A stretch of 64,000 nt of DNA from Variovorax sp. IB41 (GCF_016405905.1 NZ_JAEFCB010000001.1:310001-374000); one strand, 5' to 3'; positions 8,687 to 18,213 are shown, counted from the stretch's first letter. The notes: generated from the sequence alone by a model not told the origin. Numbers and translations are program-made.

Positions 8687-9919
8687 TCAGCCCGCGTTCA
8701 GCGCCGAAGTGCCGTCGTAGATGTAGCGGCGCGACCAGGGCAGCGTCTTCGCCGCGCGGCCGGCCTTGCGTCCCACGATCTGGTAGATCGCCACGTCGTC
8801 GTTCTCGAAGGCATAGGCGCAGCCCGCGAGGTACACGCGCCAGATGCGGAATTTCTCCTCGTCGACCATCGTGTGCAGCTTCTCGCTGTTGGCTTCGTAG
8901 CTGTCGCTCCAGTAGCGCAAGGTCTGCGCATAGTGGCGGCGCAGGTTCTCGATGTCGAAGGCTTCGAGCCCGCCCTGCTGCATGGCCTGCAGCGCGAGGC
9001 TGATGTGCGGCAGCTCGCCGTTGGGGAACACGTAGCGGTCGATGAAGTCGCCGCCGCCGTAAGAGACGCCACCGCCCTCGGGGTCGGACGAGGTGATGCC
9101 GTGGTTCATCACCACGCCGTCGTCGGCCAGGAGTTCCTGCACCCGCTTGAAGTACGCGGGCAGGTTCTTGCGGCCCACGTGCTCGAACATGCCCACGCTG
9201 GTGATGCGGTCGAACTGGCCGGTCACGTCGCGGTAGTCCTGCAGGCGGATCTCGATGCGGTCTGCCAGGCCCGCGGCCTTCACGCGCTCGTTGGCCAGGT
9301 CGAACTGGTTCTGCGAGAGCGTCACGCCCACGCAGCGCGCGCCGAACTTCTGCGCGGCGCGGATCACCAGTGCGCCCCAGCCGCAGCCGATGTCCAGCAG
9401 CGTCTGGCCTGGCCGGAGGTCGATCTTGGTGAGGATGTGGTCGATCTTCTTCAACTGCGCGGTGGCGAGGTCTTCGTCGCCGTTCTCGAAGTAGGCGCAC
9501 GAATAGACCATGTTCGGGTCCAGCCACTGCTGGTAGAACGCGTTGGAAACGTCGTAGTGGTACTGGATGGATTTCTTGTCCGACGACTTGGTGTGCGTGA
9601 AATAGCGCGCCATGTTCTGTAGCGCCCCGCCCTGCCTGTCGATCGAGGTCTTCGCCAGGCCGTAGGCGATGTCGATCACGTCGCTGAGCTTGCCCTCGAT
9701 GTCGATCTTGCTCTTGACGTAGGCCTCGCCCAGGTTGTCCAGCGTGGGCTGCAGCATCAGCGACAGCGCGGCGGGTGTCTTGACGTGCAGCGTGACCGAG
9801 GGTCCGCTGAAGTTGCCGAAGTCGTACGACTGGCCGTCCCACAAGGTCAGGCGCGCCGGCAGGTTGGCGCGGTCGCGAACGGCGGCGCTCCACTGCGCCA
9901 GCTTTTTTTCCCAAAGCAT
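8687..9919 (-). CDS. Cyclopropane-fatty-acyl-phospholipid synthase family methyltransferase
   Basis: A 410-residue SAM-dependent enzyme that adds a methylene bridge to cis double bonds of membrane phospholipid acyl chains. The SAM motif DIGCGWG is at 176-182. Family hallmarks YHYDVSNAFY (from 120), YSCAYF (139-144) and MFEHVG are present, with RRHYAQTLRYWSDS near the C-terminus. The ATG at 9919 is preceded by GGAGAG about five bases upstream, fixing the start. No flavoprotein or DUF1365 partner, common beside some CFA genes, is nearby. A GC-rich inverted repeat lies just upstream. Confidence 0.93.
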   Translation of the reverse strand: MLWEKKLAQWSAAVRDRANLPARLTLWDGQSYDFGNFSGPSVTLHVKTPAALSLMLQPTLDNLGEAYVKSKIDIEGKLSDVIDIAYGLAKTSIDRQGGALQNMARYFTHTKSSDKKSIQYHYDVSNAFYQQWLDPNMVYSCAYFENGDEDLATAQLKKIDHILTKIDLRPGQTLLDIGCGWGALVIRAAQKFGARCVGVTLSQNQFDLANERVKAAGLADRIEIRLQDYRDVTGQFDRITSVGMFEHVGRKNLPAYFKRVQELLADDGVVMNHGITSSDPEGGGVSYGGGDFIDRYVFPNGELPHISLALQAMQQGGLEAFDIENLRRHYAQTLRYWSDSYEANSEKLHTMVDEEKFRIWRVYLAGCAYAFENDDVAIYQIVGRKAGRAAKTLPWSRRYIYDGTSALNAG

Positions 9920-9942
9920 GCATCTCTCCGTGTTGTTAGGTT

Positions 9943-9967
9943 CACCCGGCGCCAGTGCGCCGGGGTG
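9943..9967. repeat. GC-rich inverted repeat between the CDF and CFA genes
   Basis: CACCCGGCGC and GCGCCGGGGTG face each other across four bases with one unpaired base. The element lies about 76 bases past the stop of the cation transporter gene and 24 bases before the CFA start, both on the minus strand. It may end transcription of the upstream gene or structure the CFA leader. There is no T-run, so a classical terminator is unproven. Confidence 0.35.
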
Positions 9968-10042
9968 CTGCAGCGAGCAAAACAATAACGAAAAAATTTG
10001 AAACCTGCATGGTCGTGACGACGCAAGAAATCGCAGCAAGTG

Positions 10043-10984
10043 CTACAAGGCGCCGCCGTCTTTCGCAGGCGCCGCGCCGGCCTGCGGGGCATCGGTCGCC
10101 TCGATGAAGATGCGCTTGATCGTCGGGAAACGCGCGCGCACCTGCGTCTCGATGGCGGCAACGGCCTCGCCCGCCTCGCCCGTGGAAATGTCGTCCCTGA
10201 AGTTGACGTCCACGATCACCAGCGCCTCGTCGGCGCCGATGTACATCGACAGCACATGCCCCACGTCTTCGACGCTGGGCTGCGCCATCGCGAGCTCGCG
10301 GATGGCGCGCGCCGTCTCGGGCCGGATGCCCTCGCCGATCAGCAGGCCCCGCGCCTGCGCGATGAGCAGCACCGCCACGCCCGCCAGCAGCACGCCGATG
10401 ACCACCGAGGCCACGCCGTCGAGCGCCGGCATGTCCAGCGCGTGGCTCAAGTAGATGCCGAGCCCGGCCACCACGAGGCCCACCAGCGCGGCGGAATCCT
10501 CGGCCAGCACGGTGTAGGTGGTCGGGTCCTTGCTGCGGTCCAGCGCCTGCCAGAACGGCGTGCCGTTGGCCTGCGCGCGGAACTGCCTGAGCGCAATGAG
10601 AAAGCTCGTGCCCTCGAACACGAAGGCAGCCGCGAGCACGACGTAGTTCCACGTGGGGTCGCGCATCGGCTCGGGCGCGCGGATGTGCTGGATGCCTTCG
10701 TAGAACGACACGCCGCCGCCCAGCCCGAAGATCAGCACCGCCACGATCAGGCTCCAGAAATAGAGCTCCTTGCCGTGGCCGAACGGATGCTCGGGCGTCG
10801 CGGGCCGCTTGCTCAGCTTCAGGCCCACGAGCAGCAGCACGCCGTTGAAGGTGTCGACCGCCGAGTGGATGCCCTCGGACAGCATCGCCGAGCTGCCGGT
10901 GATGCCCGCCACGATGAACTTGGTGATGGCGATCGCCACGTTGGCGCCGATGGCGCCGTAGATCGCAACCTTGGATTCGGCCAT
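10043..10984 (-). CDS. Cation diffusion facilitator (CDF) family metal exporter
   Basis: A 313-residue inner-membrane antiporter expected to export divalent metal ions. The first membrane segment is followed by SSAMLSEGIHSAVDTFNG, carrying the Ser/Asp arrangement of CDF transport sites, and by HPFGHGKELYFWSLI, a highly conserved family stretch. A second HxxxD-like pair lies in the later helix (AEDSAALVGL), and a cytosolic ferredoxin-like domain forms the C-terminus. It starts 15 bp after the AraC-family gene stop, suggesting joint transcription. Which metal (Zn, Fe, Mn or Co) cannot be decided. Confidence 0.9.
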   Translation of the reverse strand: MAESKVAIYGAIGANVAIAITKFIVAGITGSSAMLSEGIHSAVDTFNGVLLLVGLKLSKRPATPEHPFGHGKELYFWSLIVAVLIFGLGGGVSFYEGIQHIRAPEPMRDPTWNYVVLAAAFVFEGTSFLIALRQFRAQANGTPFWQALDRSKDPTTYTVLAEDSAALVGLVVAGLGIYLSHALDMPALDGVASVVIGVLLAGVAVLLIAQARGLLIGEGIRPETARAIRELAMAQPSVEDVGHVLSMYIGADEALVIVDVNFRDDISTGEAGEAVAAIETQVRARFPTIKRIFIEATDAPQAGAAPAKDGGAL

Positions 10985-10998
10985 CCGGCTCAGGCCGC

Positions 10999-12003
10999 CT
11001 AGGCCGCTTCCATCGACGCCGCGCCCATCGCGTCGTTGCCGGCCTCCGAGAGCCAGCGCTGCTTGTCGCGCAGCGGCGGCGCACCGAACATGCGGCCGTA
11101 TTCGCGCGCGAACTGCGAGGGGCTTTCGTAGCCCACGCTGTGCGCGGCGCTCGCCACGTCGGTGCCGGTCATCAGCATCTGGCGGCGCGCTTCCTGCAGG
11201 CGCAACTGCTTTTGGTACTGCAGCGGGCTCATCGCGGTCACGGCCTTGAAGTGATGGTGGAACGACGACACGCTCATGTGCACCGCGCGCGCCATGTCCT
11301 CCACCCGCAGCGACTGCGCATAGTTCACGCGCAGCGCGCTGATGGCCTTGGCGATGCGCTGGGTGTGGCTGTCCTGCAGCGCGATCTGGCGCAGCCGCGC
11401 GCCCTCGCCGTTCACCAGCAGGCGGTACATGATCTCGCGCTTGATGAGGGGCGCCATGATCGGCACGTCCTCCGGCGTCTCGACCAGCCGCAGCAACCGA
11501 AGCACCGGCTCCAGCACCGGCATCGCGATGCGGTTGACGTACATGCCGCGCGAAGCCGGCGCGTTGGCCTTGGCGGGCAGCTTCTCGTCGCCGATGAGCT
11601 CGCCGATTTCGTCGAGCGCCAGCTCCAGCCGCACGCCCAGGTACGGCTCGTTCTCGCACGTGAGGCGCACCTGGCCGCACACGGGCAGGTCCACCGAGGT
11701 GACGAGGTAGTGCATCGGGTCGTACACATAGATGTCGTCGCCCACGATGATTCGCTTGGAGCCCTGCGCGATCAGCCCGAGCGCGGGCGTCGCGAAGGCG
11801 TGCTTGGGGCCGTCGGGCTTGCTGATGCAGAACACCTGCAGTCCGGCCACCGGCGTTTCCACCGTGCCGTCGCGCCCGCCGGTGATGCGGTTGATGAGCG
11901 CCACCAGTTCCTTCCTGGCTTCGTCGAGTTCGGGCTCCAGCGGCATCGGCTGGGCCAGGGCTCCAGCGATTTCGGCAGCGATTTCGGGTGTTTCGTCGGA
12001 CAT
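10999..12003 (-). CDS. AraC-family transcriptional regulator
   Basis: A 334-residue regulator with an AraC_N effector domain (about residues 30-190, including ALGLIAQGSKRIIVGDDIY) and a C-terminal double helix-turn-helix (about 230-315; SVSSFHHHFKAVTAMSPLQY, VGYESPSQFAREYGRMFG). This subgroup often regulates a divergent or adjacent oxidoreductase, as with E. coli YqhC and YqhD. Here the divergent gene at 12237 is an aldo/keto reductase, an attractive target across the 233-bp gap. Downstream on the same strand is the CDF exporter. Effector unknown. Confidence 0.92.
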   Translation of the reverse strand: MSDETPEIAAEIAGALAQPMPLEPELDEARKELVALINRITGGRDGTVETPVAGLQVFCISKPDGPKHAFATPALGLIAQGSKRIIVGDDIYVYDPMHYLVTSVDLPVCGQVRLTCENEPYLGVRLELALDEIGELIGDEKLPAKANAPASRGMYVNRIAMPVLEPVLRLLRLVETPEDVPIMAPLIKREIMYRLLVNGEGARLRQIALQDSHTQRIAKAISALRVNYAQSLRVEDMARAVHMSVSSFHHHFKAVTAMSPLQYQKQLRLQEARRQMLMTGTDVASAAHSVGYESPSQFAREYGRMFGAPPLRDKQRWLSEAGNDAMGAASMEAA

Positions 12004-12236
12004 GTAGGGGGCCTTGTCGCGGTGAAGGTCACGGTGGCGGGCACCGTGGAGGATCGGGTGGTTTACAGCTTAGCGCCGCTCCCATGAATCTGCACGCCCC
12101 GGGAAGGAGGTCTGGAGAAATAGGCAAAGACTTTGCAGGAACGCGCTCGCCGCGCCGGGGGCCGCGGGCGGATACTTTTTGCCAGTGCCTCACCCGGCAT
12201 CTCCCCACACCCTCCCACAACACAAAGGACCTCTCC

Positions 12237-13271
12237 ATGCAGTACCGCAAATTCGGCCGCACCGGCCTCCTGGTTTCCGAACTCTGCCTCGGCACGATGA
12301 CCTTCGGCGGCGCCTCGGGCATCTGGAGCCAGATCGGCGACCTCCAGCAGGCTGAGGCCGAAGGCCTGGTCGGGCGCGCCATCGACGCCGGCATCAACTT
12401 CATCGACACGGCCGACGTGTACTCCGAAGGCCAGTCGGAAGTCATCACCGGCCAGGCGCTCAAGAACCTGAAGATCCCGCGCGATAGCGTGGTGGTGGCC
12501 ACCAAGGTGCTCGGCGAAACCGGCAGCAAGGGCCCCAACTCCAGCGGCGCCTCGCGCTTTCACATCATGGACGGCGTGAAGGCGAGCCTGAAGCGCCTGC
12601 AGCTGGACCACATCGACCTCTACCAGATCCACGGCTTCGATCCGCTCACGCCCATCGAGGAAACGGTGCATGCGCTCGATAACCTCGTGCAGCAGGGCCA
12701 CGTGCGCTACGTGGGCGTGTCGAACTGGGCGGCCTGGCAGATCGCCAAGGCGCTGGGCATCGCCGAGCGCGACCGGATCGCGCGCTTCGAGTCGCTGCAG
12801 GCCTACTACACCATCGCCGGGCGCGACCTGGAGCGCGAGCTGGTGCCGATGCTGCGCAGCGAAAACGTCGGCCTCATGGTCTGGAGCCCGTTGGCCGGTG
12901 GCCTCTTGAGCGGCAAGGTCGACCGCCATACCGAGACCGAAAAGGGCACCCGCCGCGCCAGCTTCGACTTCCCGCCGGTGAACCGCGACCGCGCCTACGA
13001 CTGCATCGATGCGATGCGCGTGCTGGCCGAGGCCCGCAAGGTGTCGGTGGCGCAGATCGCGCTGGCATGGCTGCTGCACCAGCCGGTGGTGACCAGCGTG
13101 ATCATCGGCGCCAAGCGCGTCGAGCAGCTGGACGACAACATCGCGGCCACGGCCATCGAGTTGTCAGCCGACGAGCTGGCCACGCTCGACAAGGTGAGCG
13201 CGCTGCCGGCCGAGTACCCGGGCTGGATGCTGGAGCGCCAACGCGCGAACCGCGACAAGCACCTGGCCTGA
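12237..13271 (+). CDS. Aldo/keto reductase
   Basis: A 344-residue NADPH-dependent reductase with the full tetrad Asp57, Tyr62, Lys90 and His132 (FIDTADVY, VATK, QIHGFD) and the C-terminal cofactor motif SVIIGAKRVEQLDDN. It differs from the YghZ-like paralogue at 1673-2713 and resembles YajO/Tas-type enzymes. The ATG at 12237 follows an AAAGGA ribosome site. It is divergent from the AraC-family regulator, which probably controls it, and convergent with bioD across a palindromic repeat. The physiological aldehyde is unknown. Confidence 0.91.
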   Translation: MQYRKFGRTGLLVSELCLGTMTFGGASGIWSQIGDLQQAEAEGLVGRAIDAGINFIDTADVYSEGQSEVITGQALKNLKIPRDSVVVATKVLGETGSKGPNSSGASRFHIMDGVKASLKRLQLDHIDLYQIHGFDPLTPIEETVHALDNLVQQGHVRYVGVSNWAAWQIAKALGIAERDRIARFESLQAYYTIAGRDLERELVPMLRSENVGLMVWSPLAGGLLSGKVDRHTETEKGTRRASFDFPPVNRDRAYDCIDAMRVLAEARKVSVAQIALAWLLHQPVVTSVIIGAKRVEQLDDNIAATAIELSADELATLDKVSALPAEYPGWMLERQRANRDKHLA

Positions 13272-13305
13272 TTGGCTCATACCAGGTTGCTTCGAAAAGA
13301 TAAAT

Positions 13306-13365
13306 CCGTTCACGCTGAGCTTGTCGAAGCGCCGCGCGAGGCTTCGACAGGCTCAGCCCGAACGG
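13306..13365. repeat. 60-bp palindromic repeat, copy 1
   Basis: The core pairs CCGTTCACGCTGAGCTTGTC with GACAGGCTCAGCCCGAACGG, each joined to GAAGC/GCTTC around a short GC spacer. Its reverse complement matches copy 2 (58975-59034) at 59 of 60 positions. Similarity continues into both flanks, so the element may extend over about 13276-13394, ending at the bioD stop codon. It fills the gap between two convergent genes and could act as a bidirectional terminator or belong to a REP/MITE-like family. Confidence 0.85.
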
Positions 13366-13391
13366 CTTTGGCAAATCGAACGCAATTCCTA

Positions 13392-14126
13392 TCAGGCCAG
13401 CGCCAACGCCAGCGCGGCCGAGCGCCGCGCGGCGTGGGCCGCGGTTGCGCGCAGTGCACGCAGGTCGAGGTGCCGCGCGGCGCTGGCCGCATCGGGCGCG
13501 GGCAGGTGCGGCACCACGCCGAGCAAGGGCGCGCCGAGCCGGTCGCGCAAGGTTTGTAGATTCGCCTCGGGCGACAGCATCTGCGGCTCGATGACGCTCG
13601 CGACCCAGCCGGCCAGCACGAGGTCGCGCGCCCGCACGGCTTCGGCCGTGAGCAGCGCATGGTTCAGGCAACCGAGCCGCAGCCCCACCACGAGGATCAC
13701 CGGCAGCCCGAGCGCCATGGCCAGGTCGGCGCTGCCCAGGTCGTCGCCGAACGGCACGCAGAACCCGCCCACGCCTTCGACGACCACCGCGTCCGCGCGC
13801 TGCGACAGCGCCTCGAAGGCCGACAGCATCGTCGGCAGTTCGATGCGCACGCTCTCTTCCCGCGCCGCGAGGTGCGGCGACATCGGCGCGCGCAGCAGGT
13901 ACGGACAGCGCAAGGCCAGCGGCGCATCGACATTGCCGGCCGCGCGCAGTTGCTCGACGTCTTCGTTCCGCCACGCACCATTCACCCGTTCCAGGCCCGC
14001 GGCCACCGGCTTCATGCCGACCGCGCGCAGGCCCGAGGCGGCCAGCAGGCTGAGCATCGCGCTGCTGACCAGCGTCTTGCCGACGCCCGTGTCGGTGCCC
14101 GTGACGAACCAGCGGCGCTGCGTCAT
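13392..14126 (-). CDS. bioD: ATP-dependent dethiobiotin synthetase
   Basis: A 244-residue enzyme that closes the ureido ring of dethiobiotin from 7,8-diaminopelargonate, CO2 and ATP, the next-to-last step of biotin synthesis. The P-loop GTDTGVGKT is at residues 10-18, MKPVAAGLE follows, and [11 protein letters not shown] supplies the conserved active-site loop. The ATG at 14126 overlaps the bioF stop by four bases (ATGA). It is the last gene of bioA-bioF-bioD; bioB is not in the window, and a palindromic repeat follows the stop. Confidence 0.95.
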   Translation of the reverse strand: MTQRRWFVTGTDTGVGKTLVSSAMLSLLAASGLRAVGMKPVAAGLERVNGAWRNEDVEQLRAAGNVDAPLALRCPYLLRAPMSPHLAAREESVRIELPTMLSAFEALSQRADAVVVEGVGGFCVPFGDDLGSADLAMALGLPVILVVGLRLGCLNHALLTAEAVRARDLVLAGWVASVIEPQMLSPEANLQTLRDRLGAPLLGVVPHLPAPDAASAARHLDLRALRATAAHAARRSAALALALA

Positions 14127-15355
14127 GCGGCCTCCTTCCACGGCTGCGCCAAGGCGTCGCCCAGCGCATCGACCAGCCGCGCCACGTCGGCCTCGCTGTG
14201 GCTGGCCGACAGCGCGATCCGCAGGCGCGCGGTGCCGGCCGGCACGGTCGGCGGACGGATCGCGCCGACGCGCAAACCGCGGGCATCGAGCTGCGCCATC
14301 GTCCGCATCGCGCGCGCGTTGTCGCCGAGGATCAGCGGCTGGATCGCGGTGGGCGAATCGGGCAGCCAGGCGCTGCCGTCCGGCGGAAGGACCGCGTTCA
14401 GGCCCCGGCGCAGTTGGGCGATGCGCGCCTTCAATCGCGCGCGGCGCTCGTCACCCTCCCCGCCTTCGATCAGCGAAAGGCTCGCGAGCAGCGCATGCGC
14501 GATGGCCGGCGGCGCGGCCGTGGTGAAGATGTACGGCCGCGCCCGCTGCACGAGGTAATCGATGACGGTGCGGTGCGCCGCCACGAACGCGCCCGACACC
14601 CCGGCCGCCTTGCCGAGCGTGCCGATGAGCACCAGCCGCTCCGAGCGCAGCGCCATCGCCTGCAGCACGCCCCGGCCCGTCGCGCCCAGCACGCCGAAGC
14701 CGTGGGCGTCGTCCAGCACCAGCCACGCATCGTGGCGCTCCGCGAGCGCGAGCAGTTCGGCCACGGGCGCGATGTTGCCGTCCATGCTGAAGACCGCATC
14801 GCTCACGATCAGCTTGACCGGCGCGTCGCAGGCGCCCAGCTGCGCATCGAGCGCGGCCGCGTCGCAATGCGGATAGCGCGCCACGCGCGCCTTGGCCAGC
14901 CGCGCGCCGTCGATGAGCGAGGCGTGATTGAGCGATTCGGAAAAGATCACCGCCTCCGCGCCGCCGAGCGCCGACAGCACCGCGAGGTTGGCCATGTAGC
15001 CCGTGCAGAAGAAAAGGCTGCGCGCCTCGGGGATGAATGGCGCCATCCAGCCGGCCAGCCGCTCCTCGAGCTCGGCGTGCGCGCGCGAATGGCCCAGGAT
15101 CAGGTGCGAGCCGCCGCTGCCCGTGCCGTAGCGCGCCGCGCCTTCGGCGAGCGCCGCGGCCAGCGCCGGATGCGCGGCCAGGCCCAGGTAGTCGTTGCTG
15201 CTGAAGCCGAGCATGGTGCGCGGCGCGGTCGCGCCGGCCAGCGTCAGCGACTGCTCGGGTGCGCAGGCGGTCTCGGCGATCTGCCGCCGGCGGCGCAGCG
15301 CCTGCGTATCGAGCGCGGTGATCTCGTCCTGCAGGCGTTCAAGCAAGCGCAACAT
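14123..15355 (-). CDS. bioF: 8-amino-7-oxononanoate synthase
   Basis: A 410-residue PLP enzyme that condenses pimeloyl-ACP or pimeloyl-CoA with L-alanine to give KAPA. Visible motifs: [36 protein letters not shown], and the PLP lysine segment [11 protein letters not shown]. The start [11 protein letters not shown] fits family N-termini and lies inside the last 17 bases of bioA; its end overlaps bioD by four. These overlaps indicate one coupled operon. Confidence 0.96.
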   Translation of the reverse strand: MLRLLERLQDEITALDTQALRRRRQIAETACAPEQSLTLAGATAPRTMLGFSSNDYLGLAAHPALAAALAEGAARYGTGSGGSHLILGHSRAHAELEERLAGWMAPFIPEARSLFFCTGYMANLAVLSALGGAEAVIFSESLNHASLIDGARLAKARVARYPHCDAAALDAQLGACDAPVKLIVSDAVFSMDGNIAPVAELLALAERHDAWLVLDDAHGFGVLGATGRGVLQAMALRSERLVLIGTLGKAAGVSGAFVAAHRTVIDYLVQRARPYIFTTAAPPAIAHALLASLSLIEGGEGDERRARLKARIAQLRRGLNAVLPPDGSAWLPDSPTAIQPLILGDNARAMRTMAQLDARGLRVGAIRPPTVPAGTARLRIALSASHSEADVARLVDALGDALAQPWKEAA

Positions 15356-16724
15356 CGCGGCCTCCTGCTTCGGCGTGCTCTGGCGAGGACACCGCCTGGA
15401 GCGTGGCCAGCGTGCCATCGACCAGCCGGTCGATCTCGTCGTCGCCGATCACGTAGGGCGGCATGAGGTAGACGGTCGAACCGATGGGGCGCATCAGCAG
15501 CCCGTTCGCACGCGCTGCGAGGTGAAAGCGCTCCGCGAACCGGGCACCGGGCTCGCGCACGTCGAAGGCCGTGATCATTCCGCGCTGGCGCAGGTGGTCG
15601 ACGGGCATGCGGCGCAGCCCTTCGCGCAGCCGGCCGATCAATCGCTCGGCGCGGCCACGATTGCGGCGCAATGCATCCTCGCGCTCGAACAGGTCGAGCG
15701 TCGCGAGCGCCGCGCAGCAGGCCAGCGCGTTGCCGGTGTACGAATGCGAATGCAGGAAGCTGCGCGCCACGTCGTCGTCCACGAAGCCTTCGTAGATCGC
15801 ATCGCGCGTCATCACCAGCGCAAGCGGCAGGTAGCCGCCGCTGATGCCTTTGGAGAGACACAGGAAATCGGGCCAGATGCCGGCCTGCTCGCAGGCGAAG
15901 AAGCTGCCGGTGCGGCCGCATCCCACCGCAATTTCATCGGCGATGAGGTGCACCTCGTAGCGGTCGCAGAGGGCACGCACGAGGCGCAGGTAGTCGGGGT
16001 CATGCATCGCCATGCCGGTGGCGCATTGCACGAGCGGCTCGACGATCACGGCCGCGATGGATGCATGGCTTTCGGCCAGCAGCGCTTCGAGTTCCGCGGC
16101 GGCACGCCGCGCCACGGCGCTGGCATCCTCGCCCGCCAACGCGGCTCGCGCATCCGGCGACGCCACGAGGTGCGCGTTCGCGAGCAGCGGCGCATAGGCA
16201 TCGCGGAACACGGGCACGTCGGTCACATGCAGCGCGCCCAGCGTTTCGCCGTGGTAACCGTGTCGCAGCGCGACGAAGTGCTGCTTGCCGCTGCGTCCCG
16301 CGTTGCGCCATGCGTGAAAGCTCATCTTCAGCGCGATCTCCACGGCTGAGGCGCCATCGGAGGCATAGAAGCAATGGCCCAGTTCATGACCGGTCAGCGC
16401 GGCAAGCCGCTCGGCCAGTTCGACGGCCGGTGCGTGCGTGCAGCCCGCGAGCATCACGTGCGAGAGCGTGTCGAGCTGGTCCTTCAGCGCCGCGTTGATG
16501 GCCGGGTGCGCGTGGCCGAAAAGGTTGACCCACCACGAGCTCGTCGCGTCGAGGTAGCGGCGGCCGTCATGGTCGATGAGCCAGACGCCCTCGCCCCGCG
16601 CGATCGGCAACGGCGGCACCGCTTCGAGGCGGATGCTCTGCGTGCACGGATGCCACACGTGGCGCCGGCTGCGCTGCTGCCAGTTGGTGTTGGCGGAGGG
16701 GGAAAAAGCAGTCGATGGCGGCAT
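15339..16724 (-). CDS. bioA: Adenosylmethionine-8-amino-7-oxononanoate aminotransferase
   Basis: A 461-residue class III aminotransferase that converts KAPA to 7,8-diaminopelargonate using SAM as amino donor. Motifs: WHPCTQ near the N-terminus, [42 protein letters not shown] and the PLP lysine in [12 protein letters not shown]. The ATG at 16724 is chosen because AAAGGA sits about nine bases upstream; an ATG at 16748 would encode that ribosome site as protein. It is the first gene of the biotin cluster. I could not find a BirA-type or BioR-type operator upstream. Confidence 0.95.
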   Translation of the reverse strand: MPPSTAFSPSANTNWQQRSRRHVWHPCTQSIRLEAVPPLPIARGEGVWLIDHDGRRYLDATSSWWVNLFGHAHPAINAALKDQLDTLSHVMLAGCTHAPAVELAERLAALTGHELGHCFYASDGASAVEIALKMSFHAWRNAGRSGKQHFVALRHGYHGETLGALHVTDVPVFRDAYAPLLANAHLVASPDARAALAGEDASAVARRAAAELEALLAESHASIAAVIVEPLVQCATGMAMHDPDYLRLVRALCDRYEVHLIADEIAVGCGRTGSFFACEQAGIWPDFLCLSKGISGGYLPLALVMTRDAIYEGFVDDDVARSFLHSHSYTGNALACCAALATLDLFEREDALRRNRGRAERLIGRLREGLRRMPVDHLRQRGMITAFDVREPGARFAERFHLAARANGLLMRPIGSTVYLMPPYVIGDDEIDRLVDGTLATLQAVSSPEHAEAGGRDVALA

Positions 16725-17027
16725 CCGCGCATTCCTTTGTGGGAGCAAGGCGCGGGATCGTATCGACGCTTTGCAGGCACGACAAACCGCCTCGGCGCTG
16801 GCAGATTGCCGCGTGCTTGGACGACGATGGACGGCGTAGCAATCGCGTTGCGAACAAGCTCGCGCAACGCGACAGCATCGAGCCGGAGGGGCCTCGGCGG
16901 GCCGGTCGCAAGTTGTCCGGTCAACGCCAAAGATAACTGGCGAATGTCGGAGGGGCGCCAGATATCAGGCACATCGCGCCTCATCGGACACGTGAATGTC
17001 CGATTGAGGCAAACCACTTCCCGGCGC
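16725..17027. promoter_or_regulatory. 303-bp gap upstream of bioA, with an inverted repeat
   Basis: No convincing gene is visible. Immediately downstream of the NmrA-like gene stop lies a perfect inverted repeat, ATCGGACA at 16983-16990 and TGTCCGAT at 16997-17004, with a six-base loop. It could be the stem of a terminator for that gene, though no T-run follows. The rest must hold the bioA promoter, but no strong -35/-10 pair stands out. Confidence 0.5.
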
Positions 17028-17891
17028 TCATCCAGCGCTCTTCTTCACCAGCGCCGTGATGTAGTCGCGCAGCGAAGTCGCCCCGCGCTCGGGCTTCTCG
17101 GGCTCTTCCTTGTTGTCCAGCGTGATGCGCGTCATCGCCGCGTACGACCTCGCCGCGGCCTCCGAAAACCCCAGCGACCGGTACGCCTGCTCCCATTGCT
17201 CGGGCGGCGTCACCGCCACTTCCACCGGCCGCCCCAGCGCGTCTGCAAAGGCTCGCGCGACATCGGCCGGCGAATAGCGCTCCGGCCCTTCGACGTAGTG
17301 CGGCCCCGATGCCTCGGCCGCGCCCAGCATCAGCCGCGCGGCGAACTCGCCCAGGTCGTGCGGCGCCACCATCGGCAGCGTGAAATCGGGCGGGTACATG
17401 CTGTGCAGCTTGCCTTCGTTCCGGGCAGTGTCGAGCGAGGCATCCCAGTTGCTCATGTAGTAGGCCGCGCGGAGGGGACTGACCGGCGCCTTGCCGGCCT
17501 GCAGCGCCTGCTCCATGTCGTACAGCACCCCGAGGTCGCCGATGCCGTTGCCCGGCTGTGCGCCGTAGGCCGATTCGCAGACGATCTTCTCGAGCTTGCA
17601 ACCCTCCAGCGCGTCCACGATGGCGTACAGGCTCCTGCGCTCTTCGGCGACCGTGTCGGTCGACGGGGGCGCCGGCGGGTTGAGCACGAAGAGCCGGTGC
17701 CCGCGCGCGATCACGCGGTGCAGCGCGGGCGTGTCGAACACGTCGACCTGCGCCACATGGGCGCCCTTGGTCTTGAGCGGCTCGGCCTTGCTCGCATCGC
17801 GCGTGACCACGGTGACGGGCTCGTTGCGCGCGAGCAGCGCCTGCGCCAGCGACGAGCCGACATGGCCCGTGGCGCCGAGGATGATGTGCAT
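17028..17891 (-). CDS. NmrA-like NAD(P)-binding protein
   Basis: A 287-residue atypical short-chain dehydrogenase/NmrA-family protein. The dinucleotide-binding motif GATGHVGSSLAQ is at residues 6-17. The fold continues with VTVVTRDASKAEPLKTKGAHVAQVDVFD and VAPHDLGEFAARLM, typical of NmrA/HSCARG and quinone-oxidoreductase-like members that sense or reduce NAD(P)-linked substrates. MHIILG at 17891 is preferred because AGGGAG lies six bases before it; MAM at 17897 has that site too close. It follows the small basic-protein gene by 10 bp and is probably co-transcribed. Substrate unknown. Confidence 0.82.
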   Translation of the reverse strand: MHIILGATGHVGSSLAQALLARNEPVTVVTRDASKAEPLKTKGAHVAQVDVFDTPALHRVIARGHRLFVLNPPAPPSTDTVAEERRSLYAIVDALEGCKLEKIVCESAYGAQPGNGIGDLGVLYDMEQALQAGKAPVSPLRAAYYMSNWDASLDTARNEGKLHSMYPPDFTLPMVAPHDLGEFAARLMLGAAEASGPHYVEGPERYSPADVARAFADALGRPVEVAVTPPEQWEQAYRSLGFSEAAARSYAAMTRITLDNKEEPEKPERGATSLRDYITALVKKSAG

Positions 17892-17901
17892 CGCCATCTC
17901 C

Positions 17902-18213
17902 CTATGAACGCTTCTCGGCATTGCGCTTGCGCGTGGCAGCCGCCTTCTTGGCCGATGCCGAGCGTTCCTCGGCGGTGCGAGAGGCCGCCGCCGCACCACC
18001 CTTGTGGCCGCCCTTGCGCGAAGACGCATGGTTCTCTGTCTTGCCGCGGCCCGATCCGCTCTTCTTGCCGCCGCCGGTCTCGGCATTCACCGTGGCCCAG
18101 GCGCGGCGCTCGGCCTCGCCCTTGCCGACACCGCGGTGCTCGTAGCCTTCCTCGATGTGCTCGGCCTTGCGTTTCTGCTTGTCCGTGTAGGACGACTTGT
18201 CGCCTCTTGGCAT
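17902..18213 (-). CDS. Small basic Lys/Gly/Ala-rich protein
   Basis: A 103-residue hydrophilic protein. The first 50 residues (MPRGDKSSYTDKQKRKAEHI, then YEHRG, WATVNAETGGGKKSGSG) match a widespread small bacterial family often labelled 'plasmid stabilisation protein' on weak grounds. The C-terminal half is a low-complexity basic tail (SSRKGGHKGG, SAKKAAATRKRNAEKR). The composition suggests nucleic-acid binding or a stress-related role. No plasmid or toxin gene is nearby, so the stabilisation label is not supported by context. Confidence 0.8.
   Translation of the reverse strand: MPRGDKSSYTDKQKRKAEHIEEGYEHRGVGKGEAERRAWATVNAETGGGKKSGSGRGKTENHASSRKGGHKGGAAAASRTAEERSASAKKAAATRKRNAEKRS

Noticed and set aside
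17902..18213. Reading the small basic protein as a plasmid stabilisation factor
   Set aside because: The label comes from database habit. There are no plasmid, partition or toxin genes near it.
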